From: Tolypothrix sp. PCC 7712
GTDB taxonomy: Bacteria > Cyanobacteriota > Cyanobacteriia > Cyanobacteriales > Nostocaceae
Assembly: GCF_025860405.1 (NCBI RefSeq)
Contig: NZ_CP063787.1
Location: 124,001 to 188,000 of the forward strand
Direction: 5' to 3'
Length of the DNA: 64,000 nt
Below are positions 8,951 through 18,692 of the stretch, piece by piece. The translations under genes and the position numbers were made by a program. The notes below the pieces were generated by a model. The model was given only the letters and a program-made list of their open reading frames with translations, was not told the origin of the DNA and searched no databases. Each line of letters opens with the position of its first letter. Within the stretch, counting starts at the first letter, position 1.

Positions 8951-9084
8951 TAACCAAATGGCGTAAGCCAATATATTTTCAGAAGTAGCAAATTGAAAGT
9001 AAGAAGTATTTTGAAAATTCCGACTTTCGACTTACTAAATTCAACTTAATCTTGTGAAGAATTTCCGCCCACAATTGAAACAGA

Positions 9085-9330
9085 TTACCACCAAGCTGAA
9101 TCATCGCAGTCAGCCATTAAATCTTTTCTTTCGCTACATATTTGATACTCAGCTTCTAGCTGTTGTAAGTCTGCATCAAGTGCGAGATTTTTCACCGCCA
9201 GCATTATTTCTGTTAGATGGGTTTCTTCACTTATACCCGTATAATAAAACTTGATGAACTTATCTGCTTTACCCATGAAGCTTTCAAGATGGGTAACAAA
9301 TGTTTGTTCAAAATCTATTGCCTGAATCAT
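9085..9330 (-). CDS. Hypothetical protein, 81 residues
   Basis: From the ATG at 9330 the protein reads MIQAIDFEQTFVTHLESFMGK, a helical acidic protein ending DCDDSAWW. Residues upstream of this start are low quality and overlap repeat-like DNA. No known family. It belongs to the same minus-strand series of small accessory genes. Confidence 0.45.
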   Translation of the reverse strand: MIQAIDFEQTFVTHLESFMGKADKFIKFYYTGISEETHLTEIMLAVKNLALDADLQQLEAEYQICSERKDLMADCDDSAWW

Positions 9331-9626
9331 GGTTGATTGCTTCTGAATACCTTCAGTTCTCTTCAGGCGTAAGCCAGATAAGGGAGAAGCAAAGCTGAAA
9401 TAATCACTAGAACAGAAAGACTTAATGTTAATAAGAGCCAGATGGGAATAGCGCAAATTAATGTGTCTTTGGGTGAAAAATTAAAATATATTAGTTTAAT
9501 TATGATTATAAATTCATTTGCCAAAATTATCTACGCTCGCGTTATGGTAAAAGTTGCTTGCTGGGTCGATATCCCATCTCTATAATGAGAATATGGAATA
9601 ACATTAGGGTAAAAGCAGGTGTAATT

Positions 9627-9902
9627 ATGCAGGCTATTTTTTGGACTGTAGAGGAAGTTGCCCAAAGAGCCAAAAATTTTTACGAGCAGGGGATTCGCTC
9701 AGAGGTTGAGCATGGCGATAATATTGGCAAGATGATTGTGATTGATGCTGAAACTGGCGAATATGGAATTGATAAAAGTGGTGTTGAATCTGCATTAATG
9801 TTAAAGCAGAAAAATCCCAACGCGAGATTATTTACCATGCGAATTGGTTACGATGTTGCGTTTAGTTTTGGTGGTGCTTCTATGGAGCGTACAGTTGAAT
9901 GA
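9627..9902 (+). CDS. Small protein paired with aspartic protease (module copy 2)
   Basis: A 91-residue protein starting MQAIFWTVEEVAQRAKNFYEQG. The ATG at 9627 is preferred over 9558 because AGGTG precedes it and the family core starts here. The core (GKMIVIDAETGEYGID, an Ala/Leu/Lys helix, then RLFTMRIGYDVAFSFGG) parallels the product of 58-375. The stop codon overlaps the protease start (ATGA), implying coupled translation. The function is unknown. The arrangement resembles toxin-antitoxin spacing, but no toxin signature is visible. Confidence 0.75.
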   Translation: MQAIFWTVEEVAQRAKNFYEQGIRSEVEHGDNIGKMIVIDAETGEYGIDKSGVESALMLKQKNPNARLFTMRIGYDVAFSFGGASMERTVE

Positions 9903-10276
9903 TGAAAGGAAGATTGGTTGATGGTAAGGCAATCGCTCCAGTAATTTTTCGTTTACCTGGACAACCAGATTTTTCCCTAGATTTTGTTATTGATACTGGA
10001 TTCAACGGCTATCTGACTTTACCAGTTCAAGCAATCAGTGCAATGAATCTTCCCTTATATTCCAGTACACCTATAAAATTAGCTGACGGTAGTGAAGCCT
10101 TATCAGCCATACATTTTGCAACTGTTGTTTGGGATGATGTAGAAAAGGTAGTCCTCGTTTTAGCTTCTGGTTATAAGCCTTTACTAGGAACTGCGATGCT
10201 GGAAGGTTATCATCTTGAGATAGATTTTGTAGACAATGGTTTGGTTTCGTTAGAAAAAATTCCGGCAAAGAAATAA
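9899..10276 (+). CDS. Retropepsin-like aspartic protease, clan AA
   Basis: A 125-residue single-domain protein. The strand FVIDTGFNGYLTLP near residues 29-42 carries the catalytic DTG of retropepsin-like proteases, and LLGTAMLEGYHLEIDF near residues 99-114 is the matching C-terminal hydrophobic strand region with the conserved LLG-x-x-(L/M)L. Such proteins act as homodimers, giving two Asp. It begins inside the stop of the preceding gene. Substrates are unknown. A partial paralogue with its own partner gene is cut at the left end of the window. Confidence 0.8.
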   Translation: MMKGRLVDGKAIAPVIFRLPGQPDFSLDFVIDTGFNGYLTLPVQAISAMNLPLYSSTPIKLADGSEALSAIHFATVVWDDVEKVVLVLASGYKPLLGTAMLEGYHLEIDFVDNGLVSLEKIPAKK

Positions 10277-10427
10277 CAGTAGAGACTGCTTGGCGTTGGG
10301 AGTGGGAATGAGTTCTCAAATACGCCAATAGTTGAGAGTGTTGGGTTGCCGCTTAGTCTTTTAGCTTTCAATATCTTCCGCTCTTTGTCCGGGACTAATC
10401 TTTGTCAAACCAACCATAGGGAAAATA

Positions 10428-10700
10428 TCAATCACAAAAGTTATCAATACGTAAATCTCGCCAGATGTCAGAAACCTGCCAACCAGTATTGCCCACAGAC
10501 TGGAGAACTGGAGAATCTTGCACTGGAGCGTAAAAGGGAACATATTCTGTCAATTGGCTTTCTACCTCCAAATCTGGCTGCTGGTGAATGATAGATTCAT
10601 CAGCAGAGACTGTCTCGACTGGGACAACTTCCTCAACTGCTGGCTGTGAAGTAACAGACTTTTTGACAATCAGTAGTTCCGGTTTTTTGATAGGTTTCAT
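10428..10700 (-). CDS. Possible small hypothetical protein
   Basis: A 90-codon frame starting MKPIKKPELLIVKKS, with a basic N-terminus then a Val/Glu/Pro-rich unstructured middle and a C-terminus SVGNTGWQVSDIWRDLRIDN that looks protein-like. The upstream AGATAAAG is a weak ribosome binding site. The overlapping plus frame is less convincing. It could be a remnant. Confidence 0.35.
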   Translation of the reverse strand: MKPIKKPELLIVKKSVTSQPAVEEVVPVETVSADESIIHQQPDLEVESQLTEYVPFYAPVQDSPVLQSVGNTGWQVSDIWRDLRIDNFCD

Positions 10701-11752
10701 CTTTATCTTGGTGTCAAAAGCTTGATAATAGAAAAACAGATGTAGCTAAAAATTGTGCGTCTCATCTATGGTGAGTGATTGGACAGTCCTTCACAAGTAG
10801 TGAAAACAAGCCAATCTGTTCGGTCTGTTGAAGGGAGCAATTACGCTGTTAGAGTAGTGCTAGCGATTGTACTTGTGCTAGCGCCAGTGGTACGCCATCT
10901 GTAAAATCTACGGTTGAACACTCACGGTTTCCACCTAGCGTTGCCTATGTTTTGCGATCGCACCGCTCACTACAAAGCCGTAGTGATTGGATAGGCAGAA
11001 GTTCAGTTAATGCATTTATGGTGCAGATGATGCTACTGTTGAGCGGAACTTCTGAGAGCAGAAAATGCAGGCACTGCCTTAGCTGGAATAGTGATTTTCT
11101 TCTTGGTTATGGGATTACGCCTTTCACGAGAAGAGCGATCGCGTCGCTCGAATTATCCAAATCCTATGAGTGTCACTTTTGATCGGTTTATTTAGTAACA
11201 ATTGGTACTTATACTCATCAGCTTGTAATCTTACTTAATAAAGAGAAATAGCTGTAAGCTTTATATGATAAGCTTTTTACCTTAATTTCTTATATAACTA
11301 TATCGCTTAACATAGTTATTTATAACGACTTGTAAAATCTGCTTGACTTATTCATCAAGCAAATACGAGAGTAATAGATGAAATACATCAGTATTTTTAC
11401 TTGGAAAGGGTGCTCTAGGGAAAGTCTACATCATCTGTAATTTCTAGTTACTATTGCACAGATAGATGCTGTGATCTGTGGCATTGAAAAATTTTTGAAA
11501 AAAGACGGAGTCATATAATTCTCTAATAATACTGGGAGGATTCGCTCTTCTTGCTCCCGCAATTACACATTTATGGGTAAACAATTAGTGCGCTGGTTTA
11601 CCGAGCTTTGCTTTGATATAAAACATTTAGTATTGGTTTTTTAGTTGAATTATTGAATATGAATTGTTCTTATAAAATTCTTATTCAATTTTTCTTGATT
11701 TACTGTAGCTAAAAAGCGATGCTTGCATTTGCATCTTATAAGACATTGGACA
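10701..11752. other. About 1 kb without a convincing gene
   Basis: The stretch contains HIP1 sites and AT-rich intergenic DNA. A plus frame at 10952-11182 has no protein-like features. No transposon ends or RNA gene were recognised. It separates the small-gene region from the long operon that begins at 12150. Confidence 0.4.
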
Positions 11753-11872
11753 ATGACTCTAGCTGCAACAATTTCAGAGCTTAACAATATTGTCCAATGC
11801 ATTGCTGGCATTAATTTAGAAGATGCTGTAAGAAATAAGGATTGGGTGCGTCCACTTTTGGAAGAAACATAA
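11753..11872 (+). CDS. Very short hypothetical ORF
   Basis: A 39-codon frame (MTLAATISELNNIVQCIAGI...DWVRPLLEET) ends immediately before a MITE-like insertion at 11876. The composition looks coding (a helical segment with balanced charge), but no ribosome binding site is clear. It may be the leftover start of a longer gene cut by the insertion. Confidence 0.25.
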   Translation: MTLAATISELNNIVQCIAGINLEDAVRNKDWVRPLLEET

Positions 11873-11875
11873 TTA

Positions 11876-11995
11876 GGGACTTTCAGAAATTAAATTATTC
11901 AATCAGCAAGGGGGGAAGATATTGAGTAAATTCTTTCTCTCCCTCTGCTCCCTCGGCTAACCTAGCGACAGTATATTTTTTTAGTTGGAAGTCCC
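11876..11995. mobile_element. MITE-like element with 3-bp TTA duplication
   Basis: A 120-bp segment bounded by GGGACTTTCA and TGGAAGTCCC, which are inverted repeats with one mismatch. TTA lies on both sides (11873-11875 and 11996-11998). It has no coding capacity of its own. The interior includes a G-run and a CTCCCTCTGCTCCCTC stretch. It lies upstream of the nine-gene operon. Confidence 0.5.
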
Positions 11996-12149
11996 TTATT
12001 GAGTGCCAGAAACCCTTTATATGGGTTGTGTAAAGAAGTCTATCTGCCAAAACTGGATGCTGCCTAAGGATTTTTGTAGTCCAGTTATAGCAGATTGCAG
12101 TAGAACGTATAACAAAACTCTTCTTGAACTTCAAAATTAGGAGAATGAT

Positions 12150-13079
12150 ATGTCTGAAATCAGAATATGGGAAGAATACCTTCAACATTTTGGACTTGAG
12201 CAAAATGCTATTAGAGAAGGATGCGAACCCTATTTAATAGTGAACGATGAACTAAAAGATAATGCAATAGTTTTAATTCATGGACTGACTGACTCACCAT
12301 TTTTCATGAAAGCGATAGGGCAATACTTTCATGATGCTATGGGGTTTAATGTTGTCATACCATTACTAGCTGGTCACGGACTTAAACAACCCGATGGTAT
12401 GAGAACCGTAACCTTAGCGCAATGGGAAGAAAATGTAAATTATGCTGTAGAGGCGGCTAAAAATTACGGCAACAAAATTTCCATTGGTGGGCTTTCTACT
12501 GGCGGTGCTTTAAGTGTGTATAAAGCATTCAAGTCAAATGGCGGAATATCTGGAGGTGTTTTCTTATTTTCAGCCGCATTAGATCTAACAAGCAAATATG
12601 GAACTTTAGGAGGAGAATTAGAAGAATTTTTATTAACACTGCCCATAACAAATGAAGTTGCTGATATCCAGGATTTAATCAGGGATAATTCCTTAGTTGG
12701 CGAAAATCCTTACCGTTACGCAAAAATGGATTATCATGGAGCTATTCAGCTAAAAAAAATTATCCGAGAGATTGATAAAAATATTGAAAAAGCCAGTCTC
12801 TTACAACCAGTTTTTGCTGCTCATTCTGAAGCTGATGAAAGAGCAAATCTTGAGGCAATTAAGATTTTTCTAGAGCGCTGCTCTATTCAAGAATCATTTA
12901 TAATACCAAGGCATTTAAAAGTTAAACATGGAAGTGTTGTATTGCAAGATGACATTCCGGCAACCGACGTAAATTTGCGTGACGATAAAAATCCTTGTTT
13001 TGAGGAAATGATAAAAGCTGTTCATCATTTTGCCATCAATCATTTGGAGAATGTCAAAAGTATCTCTGTACTGGTATAG
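12150..13079 (+). CDS. Alpha/beta hydrolase (carboxylesterase-like)
   Basis: A 309-residue cytoplasmic hydrolase. The oxyanion strand VLIHGLTDSP is at 41-50, and the nucleophile elbow GGLSTGG puts Ser at about 116. An acidic residue in AHSEADE (about 229) and a His in LKVKHGS (about 260) complete a plausible triad. Size and HGLTDSP resemble bacterial carboxylesterases and monoglyceride-lipase-like enzymes. AGGAG lies 7 nt before the ATG. It is the first gene of a nine-gene co-directional run; the 117-bp gap to the subtilase is the largest in the run, so it might be expressed separately. The natural substrate is unknown. Confidence 0.8.
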   Translation: MSEIRIWEEYLQHFGLEQNAIREGCEPYLIVNDELKDNAIVLIHGLTDSPFFMKAIGQYFHDAMGFNVVIPLLAGHGLKQPDGMRTVTLAQWEENVNYAVEAAKNYGNKISIGGLSTGGALSVYKAFKSNGGISGGVFLFSAALDLTSKYGTLGGELEEFLLTLPITNEVADIQDLIRDNSLVGENPYRYAKMDYHGAIQLKKIIREIDKNIEKASLLQPVFAAHSEADERANLEAIKIFLERCSIQESFIIPRHLKVKHGSVVLQDDIPATDVNLRDDKNPCFEEMIKAVHHFAINHLENVKSISVLV

Positions 13080-13196
13080 AAGCTTAACTCGATTGAGTTA
13101 CTTAATTGAAGAGCAGTAATGAGAGAAATGTATCTACCTGAACACTTTAGTATTTGGCGAAGGTATTAGCAGAAATCAATCATAACAATCAGCACC

Positions 13197-14495
13197 ATGA
13201 AACAACATATTAGGCTGAAGTTAAAGCAGGATGTTGGACTTAGAGAATTAGCTCATTGGGAAAATTTTCTTGATGATAAAACTCATGCTATAACAACCAT
13301 TCATTCTGTTATTGATACACTATTCGCTAAATATAGACTACCTATTTGGGTAACTAGAGAATATAAACCAGCGGGACAAACCTGGAATCAGGGAGAGTTA
13401 ATTCATGGATTGAATCGAGTCTATAGGTTGATTCTGCAAGAGGATACTAATATTCCTCCACAATTAATCCAGGAAATCTCTGTACAACCAATAGTGGAAG
13501 AGGTAAAGATTGGAGAGGTAGTTTCAGTACCCTTACCGTCTCCAAGAGCAGCTGCAATGAGTGCTGAAACTGATTGGCAATCGCGTCAAGCAATTTATCT
13601 AGAAGCAGCACATCAATATACTCAAGGAGATCCAAACATTGTTGTGGCAGTTCTAGATACAGGGATCAATCTTGCTCATCCAGAGTATCAAGATTCTCTT
13701 TTACCAGGTTATGACTTTGTAGATATTATTGACGGCGCAGGTAAGTTTGTTGGGGATTTCTTGGGTGCAGATGATGTTCCTGATGATGAAGTAGGGCATG
13801 GAACTCATGTAACTGGCATCATCGGAGGCAAAGGGTTGGGAATGCCTGTAGGGGTTGTACCAAAATGCAAAATCCTACCTGTACGAGTCCTCGGTGCGAT
13901 GGAGAAAAACGGCAGACGGGTGGGTGCAGGCTTAGTAGACAACATTAATGCAGGGATTAAATGGGCAGTAGATCAAGGCGTTCAAGTAATTAACATGAGC
14001 TTGGGGATTCCCCATACTGGTGGTGGTTTACCCCATGAAGAAGTTGTCAATTATGCTCAAGAAAAGGGTGTGACGATTGTTGCGGCTTCCGGTAATGATG
14101 GGCAAGAACAGTTATATTATCCAGGTGCGCTGCCTCACGTTATTGCTGTGGGAGCCATTGACGAAACAGGTGCGATCGCAAAATTTTCTACCTATGGCAA
14201 ACAGGTGAGTCTAGTTGCACCGGGAACCAATATTTACAGTACCTATTTGCATAATGAATATTCTTTCTCTACAGGTACTTCTCATGCCTCACCCTTTGTT
14301 GCTGGTGCGGTAGCGCTATTGAAGTCTTATGCCTTGAAAAAGCGAGGGAAAACTATATCAGATGAGCAGGTAAAACACATTCTCAAGCATACATCTGACA
14401 AAATAAGTACCCAGTTTAAGCATCGCAGAGCCGGATTTGGCAAGCTGAATCTCATTGATGCTTTACAACTCCTCGATTACAAACTCAGTTCATAG
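13197..14495 (+). CDS. Subtilisin-like serine peptidase (S8), cytoplasmic
   Basis: A 432-residue protease. Residues 1-120 form a non-catalytic N-terminal domain. The catalytic domain follows with D154 (VVAVLDTGINLAHPEY), H201 (VGHGTHVTGIIGG), oxyanion N300 (AASGNDG) and S362 (GTSHASPFVAGA). There is no signal peptide, so it probably acts inside the cell or is exported by an unknown route. It lies 9 bp upstream of the peptidoglycan-binding/coiled-coil gene. All catalytic residues are present. In this operon it may process the large unknown proteins encoded downstream, which is inference. Confidence 0.92.
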   Translation: MKQHIRLKLKQDVGLRELAHWENFLDDKTHAITTIHSVIDTLFAKYRLPIWVTREYKPAGQTWNQGELIHGLNRVYRLILQEDTNIPPQLIQEISVQPIVEEVKIGEVVSVPLPSPRAAAMSAETDWQSRQAIYLEAAHQYTQGDPNIVVAVLDTGINLAHPEYQDSLLPGYDFVDIIDGAGKFVGDFLGADDVPDDEVGHGTHVTGIIGGKGLGMPVGVVPKCKILPVRVLGAMEKNGRRVGAGLVDNINAGIKWAVDQGVQVINMSLGIPHTGGGLPHEEVVNYAQEKGVTIVAASGNDGQEQLYYPGALPHVIAVGAIDETGAIAKFSTYGKQVSLVAPGTNIYSTYLHNEYSFSTGTSHASPFVAGAVALLKSYALKKRGKTISDEQVKHILKHTSDKISTQFKHRRAGFGKLNLIDALQLLDYKLSS

Positions 14496-14504
14496 AGGTT
14501 GATT

Positions 14505-15617
14505 ATGGAAATACTAGTCAAAGGTTCTAAAGGTTATTTAGTAAAACTTTTGCAGAGCTATTTACAGGTTCTCAGATATTACTCAGGAAAAATCGATAGC
14601 GATTATGGGGATATGACCCAAGATGCAGTTGACAAATTTCAAACAGACGTAGGAATAGGTCCTAAGGAAGGAGTTGATGACGACACATGGAATAAGTTAG
14701 AACAACGTCTTGAACCAATCACAAAAAATCTGGAACTTCAAAAATTTGTTCAACAAATTGGTGATGCCCAAGGGGCGATTGAAACTGCTAAAAATAAAGT
14801 AGAAACTGCTCAGATTGCTGCAGAAAATGCCAAAAAAGAAGCTGAGTCTGCTAAGACTGCTATAGACAAGGCTAAAAATGAAGCTGAGTTAGCTTCTGGA
14901 AAATTGGTTATTTCTGCTTCTGTAGTCAAAGTTAGGGAAAGTGCAAGACGGACTGGTCTGATTTATGATGCTGCGATCGCACTATACAAAAGCATTCAAA
15001 ATACACAGACAGAGATTAATGAAATAATCAAGACAGCCAAAGAGAATGTTGCCAAGATTAGACTAACCAGCCCCAAATCAGAAGCAGACAATGCCGATAA
15101 GGTTGTCGCAAATGCTGAAAAGCAAGTAAAGGAGATTCCAGAAAAAGTAAAAAATGCTGAAAGCTTGAAGTCAAAAGTTGAAAATAAAGTAAAAGAAGCC
15201 TCCGAAGCTACAGAAAAAGCGGAAGCTGAAGAAACAAAAGTTGCTATCCCCTTCCAAAATCTTACGGAAGTGCAGAATGCAGTGGCAGTTCAAGAAAAAG
15301 CTGCCAAAGATGCGGAAACAGCCGCAAAGGAAGCTTTAAAAGATATTCAATCTGCTCAACAAACAATTTCCGAGTTAAAAGCAAAAGTAGAAGAAGATGT
15401 CCAAAACTTAGGAAACAATGAGGCAGCATCTCCTATACCAGCTGGCCCATCTAACTTTTCACCACTTTGGGATTTATTTAATCAAAAGGACAATCTTCCC
15501 CTGACTTCACCTCCAGCAGAAGCCCCTAATCAACCACCAGATGGATTAGGAGATATTAACTTATCCACATTAATACACCTGTTTGAGTTAGATAAATCCA
15601 AGCAGACAAATAAATAA
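14505..15617 (+). CDS. Peptidoglycan-binding domain plus long coiled coil
   Basis: A 370-residue protein. Residues 1-70 match a PG_binding_1 fold (GSKGYLVKLLQSYLQVLRYYSGKIDSDYG, then TQDAVDKFQ). Residues 80-310 are an Ala/Lys/Glu-rich coiled coil with heptad character (AQIAAENAKKEAESAKT). The tail is Pro-rich. No signal peptide is seen. AGAGG precedes the ATG at 14505; a TTG six bases upstream is less likely. The coiled coil suggests a stalk, scaffold or filament. The PG-binding fold may bind cell wall or be reused as an assembly module. Confidence 0.75.
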   Translation: MEILVKGSKGYLVKLLQSYLQVLRYYSGKIDSDYGDMTQDAVDKFQTDVGIGPKEGVDDDTWNKLEQRLEPITKNLELQKFVQQIGDAQGAIETAKNKVETAQIAAENAKKEAESAKTAIDKAKNEAELASGKLVISASVVKVRESARRTGLIYDAAIALYKSIQNTQTEINEIIKTAKENVAKIRLTSPKSEADNADKVVANAEKQVKEIPEKVKNAESLKSKVENKVKEASEATEKAEAEETKVAIPFQNLTEVQNAVAVQEKAAKDAETAAKEALKDIQSAQQTISELKAKVEEDVQNLGNNEAASPIPAGPSNFSPLWDLFNQKDNLPLTSPPAEAPNQPPDGLGDINLSTLIHLFELDKSKQTNK

Positions 15618-15671
15618 AAGATACTTTTTACACTTTTAAATTAAACACTCATCATTAGCTCAAAGGAAAAT

Positions 15672-17519
15672 ATGTCACCAGAATCTAGTGTTGTAGGCAC
15701 CGTTAATGGTGCAGCGATAAATTCTAACATCATGACCCAAGGTTGGGCTGTAGATAATGCACTGAAGTTCAGAAGACCAGTCAGTGTTGATATTTATGCC
15801 GAAACAGCCTTAACAGCAACCGCAGAGTGGGTCAGCACTAAGAAGTGGGAAGACTACAAAAAAGATTTTCAGGAAAAGGCTAAAGATCCCTCTAACGAAT
15901 CTACGAAGATTGGTCTTGGTACTAATGCCAGAGATACACTACCGAGAAAACTGCCGATTGAGAAAATCGATGAATTAACCAAAAAACTTGACACAATTGG
16001 ACTAGAAGATATTCCCAGATTGTTGCTATCTCATCGCGATATTTATGCCTTTACCTTACTGCAAGCAGTAGATGCAGTTAAGTCAGACGATATTACTGGA
16101 TTAGCCAATGCAGTTCTGTTGCGAGTTACAGATGAACCAAAAAGATACTTTCTGGCATGGGTACTAGCAGAGGTTACGAATGATTTAAAAATACGGATTA
16201 CAACTGAAGACAAAGATCCCAACAAGAACTGGCCTCGACTTGTGGAGTTGACTCTACAGCGCGGGATCGATATCCGAGATGGGCAGGTACGGCCATCAGT
16301 TATGGGTCTTTTAAGCATTCTGTACCGTGAAGGGAATATTCCTTATTATCTTGATGAGTACATTTATACACGTAGTAGTGCTATTCCAACCACTTCATTT
16401 ACCGACACAATCAAGCAGTCAATGATTGATTACCTCATTAAATTGGGGGTAGTGTTTAACGCTGCAAATACAGAAGAGAACTTTAAAAAAGGAGCTTACG
16501 ACGAATATTTTCTCCTTGCCTATAATGAGGCCATAAAAAAAAGTGCAGTTGCAGATGATCCTATAGACACAGCACGCATTAAAGGCGGTGAAGTCGCCTG
16601 GAATTTTGTTGTCGATTCCTTCGATACTTTTGAGCATCAAGGCGTAATTCCTGCCAATATTAAAGCAGTAGGGGCATTAGATTACATCTTTAATATTGGT
16701 GAGCGGATGCGTGTCTTTGATGTAGCCAATGCGCTGGTGCTGCGTTGGGCGAGTGGAATACTCGACATCCCTGAGGGCAAGACTGCTGGCGCTCTCTACC
16801 GCTTTCATAAACTACGTAATGAGCGCAACACACCCGCAGAGCGTGCCATGCTTTACAAGCGGGTGCTGAATAAAGGGCATGGTAAACTGCTGTCTAACAT
16901 GGTGGTGAATGAAGCGTTTCCCATGCTTTGGCACCAATTAATGGCAGAAGTAGCAGAATATATCCGTAAGTCAGAACGTAGCAAAGATGTTTACGTGTCC
17001 AGGTCGCCTCTTTATCAAGCTACCAAAAACTTGCAGTATAACCTCACCGAGCATATGACTGGTATGTCTCATGTGCAGGTGACGGAAGACTATGCCCACT
17101 TACAAGAAGCTCTAGAGATTCTGCGATCTGAGGAAATTCTCAATAGTTTTGGCGGACGACGCAAGAGCCTTTGGAGTGTGATTGAGCAAGTTGCTAAAGA
17201 AGACCTAGGCACTATGGTAGCAACGGCTACACTGCGAACAATTGCTGTAGAGGGCAACAAGATTTTTCAATGGATTGCTAACTTTGAGACAGAAGGCGCT
17301 GTAAGGGAAGCAGATTTTGACACCCTACTAAGTGCCGCAGAATCTTGGATTATTGCCCAAGCATCAATGGAAACAGGAAGTAATGGCAAGTTCCTGCCGA
17401 AAGGATCTGCTAGTCACTACAAAACTAGTACTGCCAACAGATCCCTTCCCAGAGGTCGAGACACGGTGAAACCGAAGACAAAAGGTGGCGATGGTGATTT
17501 TGATGATTGGGATGTTTAA
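15672..17519 (+). CDS. Large unknown operon protein (615 residues)
   Basis: Not recognised. A ribosome binding site (AAAGGAAAAT) leads to the ATG at 15672. The protein is soluble, mainly helical, without signal peptide or membrane span. The N-terminal 60 residues (VVGTVNGAAINSN, RRPVSVDIYAETALTA) look beta-rich. A long helical middle follows, with a Lys/Gly-rich tail and a C-terminal acidic GDGDFDDWDV. The gene lies between the coiled-coil gene and a beta-domain protein with gaps of 54 and 42 bp, so it is expressed with them. A structural or scaffold role is a guess. Confidence 0.65.
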   Translation: MSPESSVVGTVNGAAINSNIMTQGWAVDNALKFRRPVSVDIYAETALTATAEWVSTKKWEDYKKDFQEKAKDPSNESTKIGLGTNARDTLPRKLPIEKIDELTKKLDTIGLEDIPRLLLSHRDIYAFTLLQAVDAVKSDDITGLANAVLLRVTDEPKRYFLAWVLAEVTNDLKIRITTEDKDPNKNWPRLVELTLQRGIDIRDGQVRPSVMGLLSILYREGNIPYYLDEYIYTRSSAIPTTSFTDTIKQSMIDYLIKLGVVFNAANTEENFKKGAYDEYFLLAYNEAIKKSAVADDPIDTARIKGGEVAWNFVVDSFDTFEHQGVIPANIKAVGALDYIFNIGERMRVFDVANALVLRWASGILDIPEGKTAGALYRFHKLRNERNTPAERAMLYKRVLNKGHGKLLSNMVVNEAFPMLWHQLMAEVAEYIRKSERSKDVYVSRSPLYQATKNLQYNLTEHMTGMSHVQVTEDYAHLQEALEILRSEEILNSFGGRRKSLWSVIEQVAKEDLGTMVATATLRTIAVEGNKIFQWIANFETEGAVREADFDTLLSAAESWIIAQASMETGSNGKFLPKGSASHYKTSTANRSLPRGRDTVKPKTKGGDGDFDDWDV

Positions 17520-17561
17520 TCTGATTCATTTTGTTGACAAGCATGAAGGAGAATTTTGATT

Positions 17562-18683
17562 ATGTCCGATCATCAAGAACTGAAAGACCAAGCCCGTGCA
17601 AAGACAAGATCCTTACTTGCTTACTCCCAATCTTTCCGCAGTATGGATCGGGAAGAGCAGTTGGCACTGTATAAAGATTTAGTAGATGCCCACTACAGGG
17701 ATTTAGCCGAACAAAGTGGGTTAGCTACCGAAATGACAGCTGGTGATTTAATTGACGCTGACAGACACCGCAATGAACGGATTGGGGGTGCTGGTAAAGA
17801 TGCTGGCGATATCATAGGTAAGCTGGTTAACAAGGTAAATTTCCCTGGATTTGTGCGGGATTTGCTTGTTGGTGTTTTTGATGCTAACCAAGATGCCAAT
17901 GAACGGCAAATGAGAGCGTATCAAGAACTATTACGACAAGCGACCAAATCTCTTTCTGAATTTGTCAATGCGATCAACAATGACGAGGCTTTATTTCGCT
18001 TGACTCAGATGAATAATGATTACAAATTGGCCAAAGCTAAAACATCTGATCCCGGAAGAGGCGGACGACGAGGAAGGAAAGATTCAGCTAACGCCACGCC
18101 AGGAGGTCAAACCCCACCTGCTGCGAACGAAGTGAAACTTGTAGATAAGGATGGTAAAGATGTTAACACAGATGACAATGCTATTCAAGCCAAGATTTTA
18201 GATGCCAAACTAGCCATTGCTAAAGAACAACGTACACTGCTGCGGGAAACGATTTTGATGGGAGTATCTCGTTTAGTAGTAGAAAAAGGTGTAATTCGGG
18301 CAAATGTCAAATTCAAAATTGATGCCTATGAAGATACCCAAAACAATGATAGAGGTGACGAAAACGTAACGAACTCAGTAGGGTTCAATGCAGGTTTCGG
18401 ATATGGTGCTTTTAATTTTGGTACAAGCTTCAATCACACAAAAAGTCAGGTTAGCATTGCTACTTCTCAGACTGACATGGGTTCAGAATTATCGGCAGAA
18501 ATGGAAGGTTTTGTCGAGATTCAGTTTAAATCAGATTATTTTAAACTGGATAACTTTAGAGAAATATTTGACTTGGGTCAAGGACAAATTCCACACGGAC
18601 AAATGCCTGCTGCTGCACCAGCGCAAACTCTGCCGCCAGCCGCCGCACCCACACCTACACCCGCACCACAAACACCTCAATAA
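17562..18683 (+). CDS. Unknown operon protein with DUF2589-like beta domain
   Basis: 373 residues from the ATG at 17562 (ribosome binding site AAGGAG); a TTG at 17556 is less likely. Residues 1-155 are helical and charged, with a hydrophobic stretch FPGFVRDLLVGVF. A disordered Gly/Arg/Pro linker follows. Residues 240-330 form a beta-rich domain with repeated short strands (VIRANVKFKID, FGYGAFNFGTSFNHTKSQV, ELSAEMEGFVEIQFKSDYF), the pattern seen in DUF2589-type proteins. The C-terminus is an Ala/Pro tail. The DUF2589 link is inference from pattern only. Confidence 0.6.
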   Translation: MSDHQELKDQARAKTRSLLAYSQSFRSMDREEQLALYKDLVDAHYRDLAEQSGLATEMTAGDLIDADRHRNERIGGAGKDAGDIIGKLVNKVNFPGFVRDLLVGVFDANQDANERQMRAYQELLRQATKSLSEFVNAINNDEALFRLTQMNNDYKLAKAKTSDPGRGGRRGRKDSANATPGGQTPPAANEVKLVDKDGKDVNTDDNAIQAKILDAKLAIAKEQRTLLRETILMGVSRLVVEKGVIRANVKFKIDAYEDTQNNDRGDENVTNSVGFNAGFGYGAFNFGTSFNHTKSQVSIATSQTDMGSELSAEMEGFVEIQFKSDYFKLDNFREIFDLGQGQIPHGQMPAAAPAQTLPPAAAPTPTPAPQTPQ

Positions 18684-18692
18684 TTGACAGCT

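Noticed and set aside
10952..11182. 76-codon plus frame
   Set aside because: Low-complexity Ser/Arg-rich content driven by HIP1 sites; no start signal.
11895..12203. Minus frame over the hydrolase start
   Set aside because: It crosses a MITE-like repeat and the start of a clear gene on the other strand.
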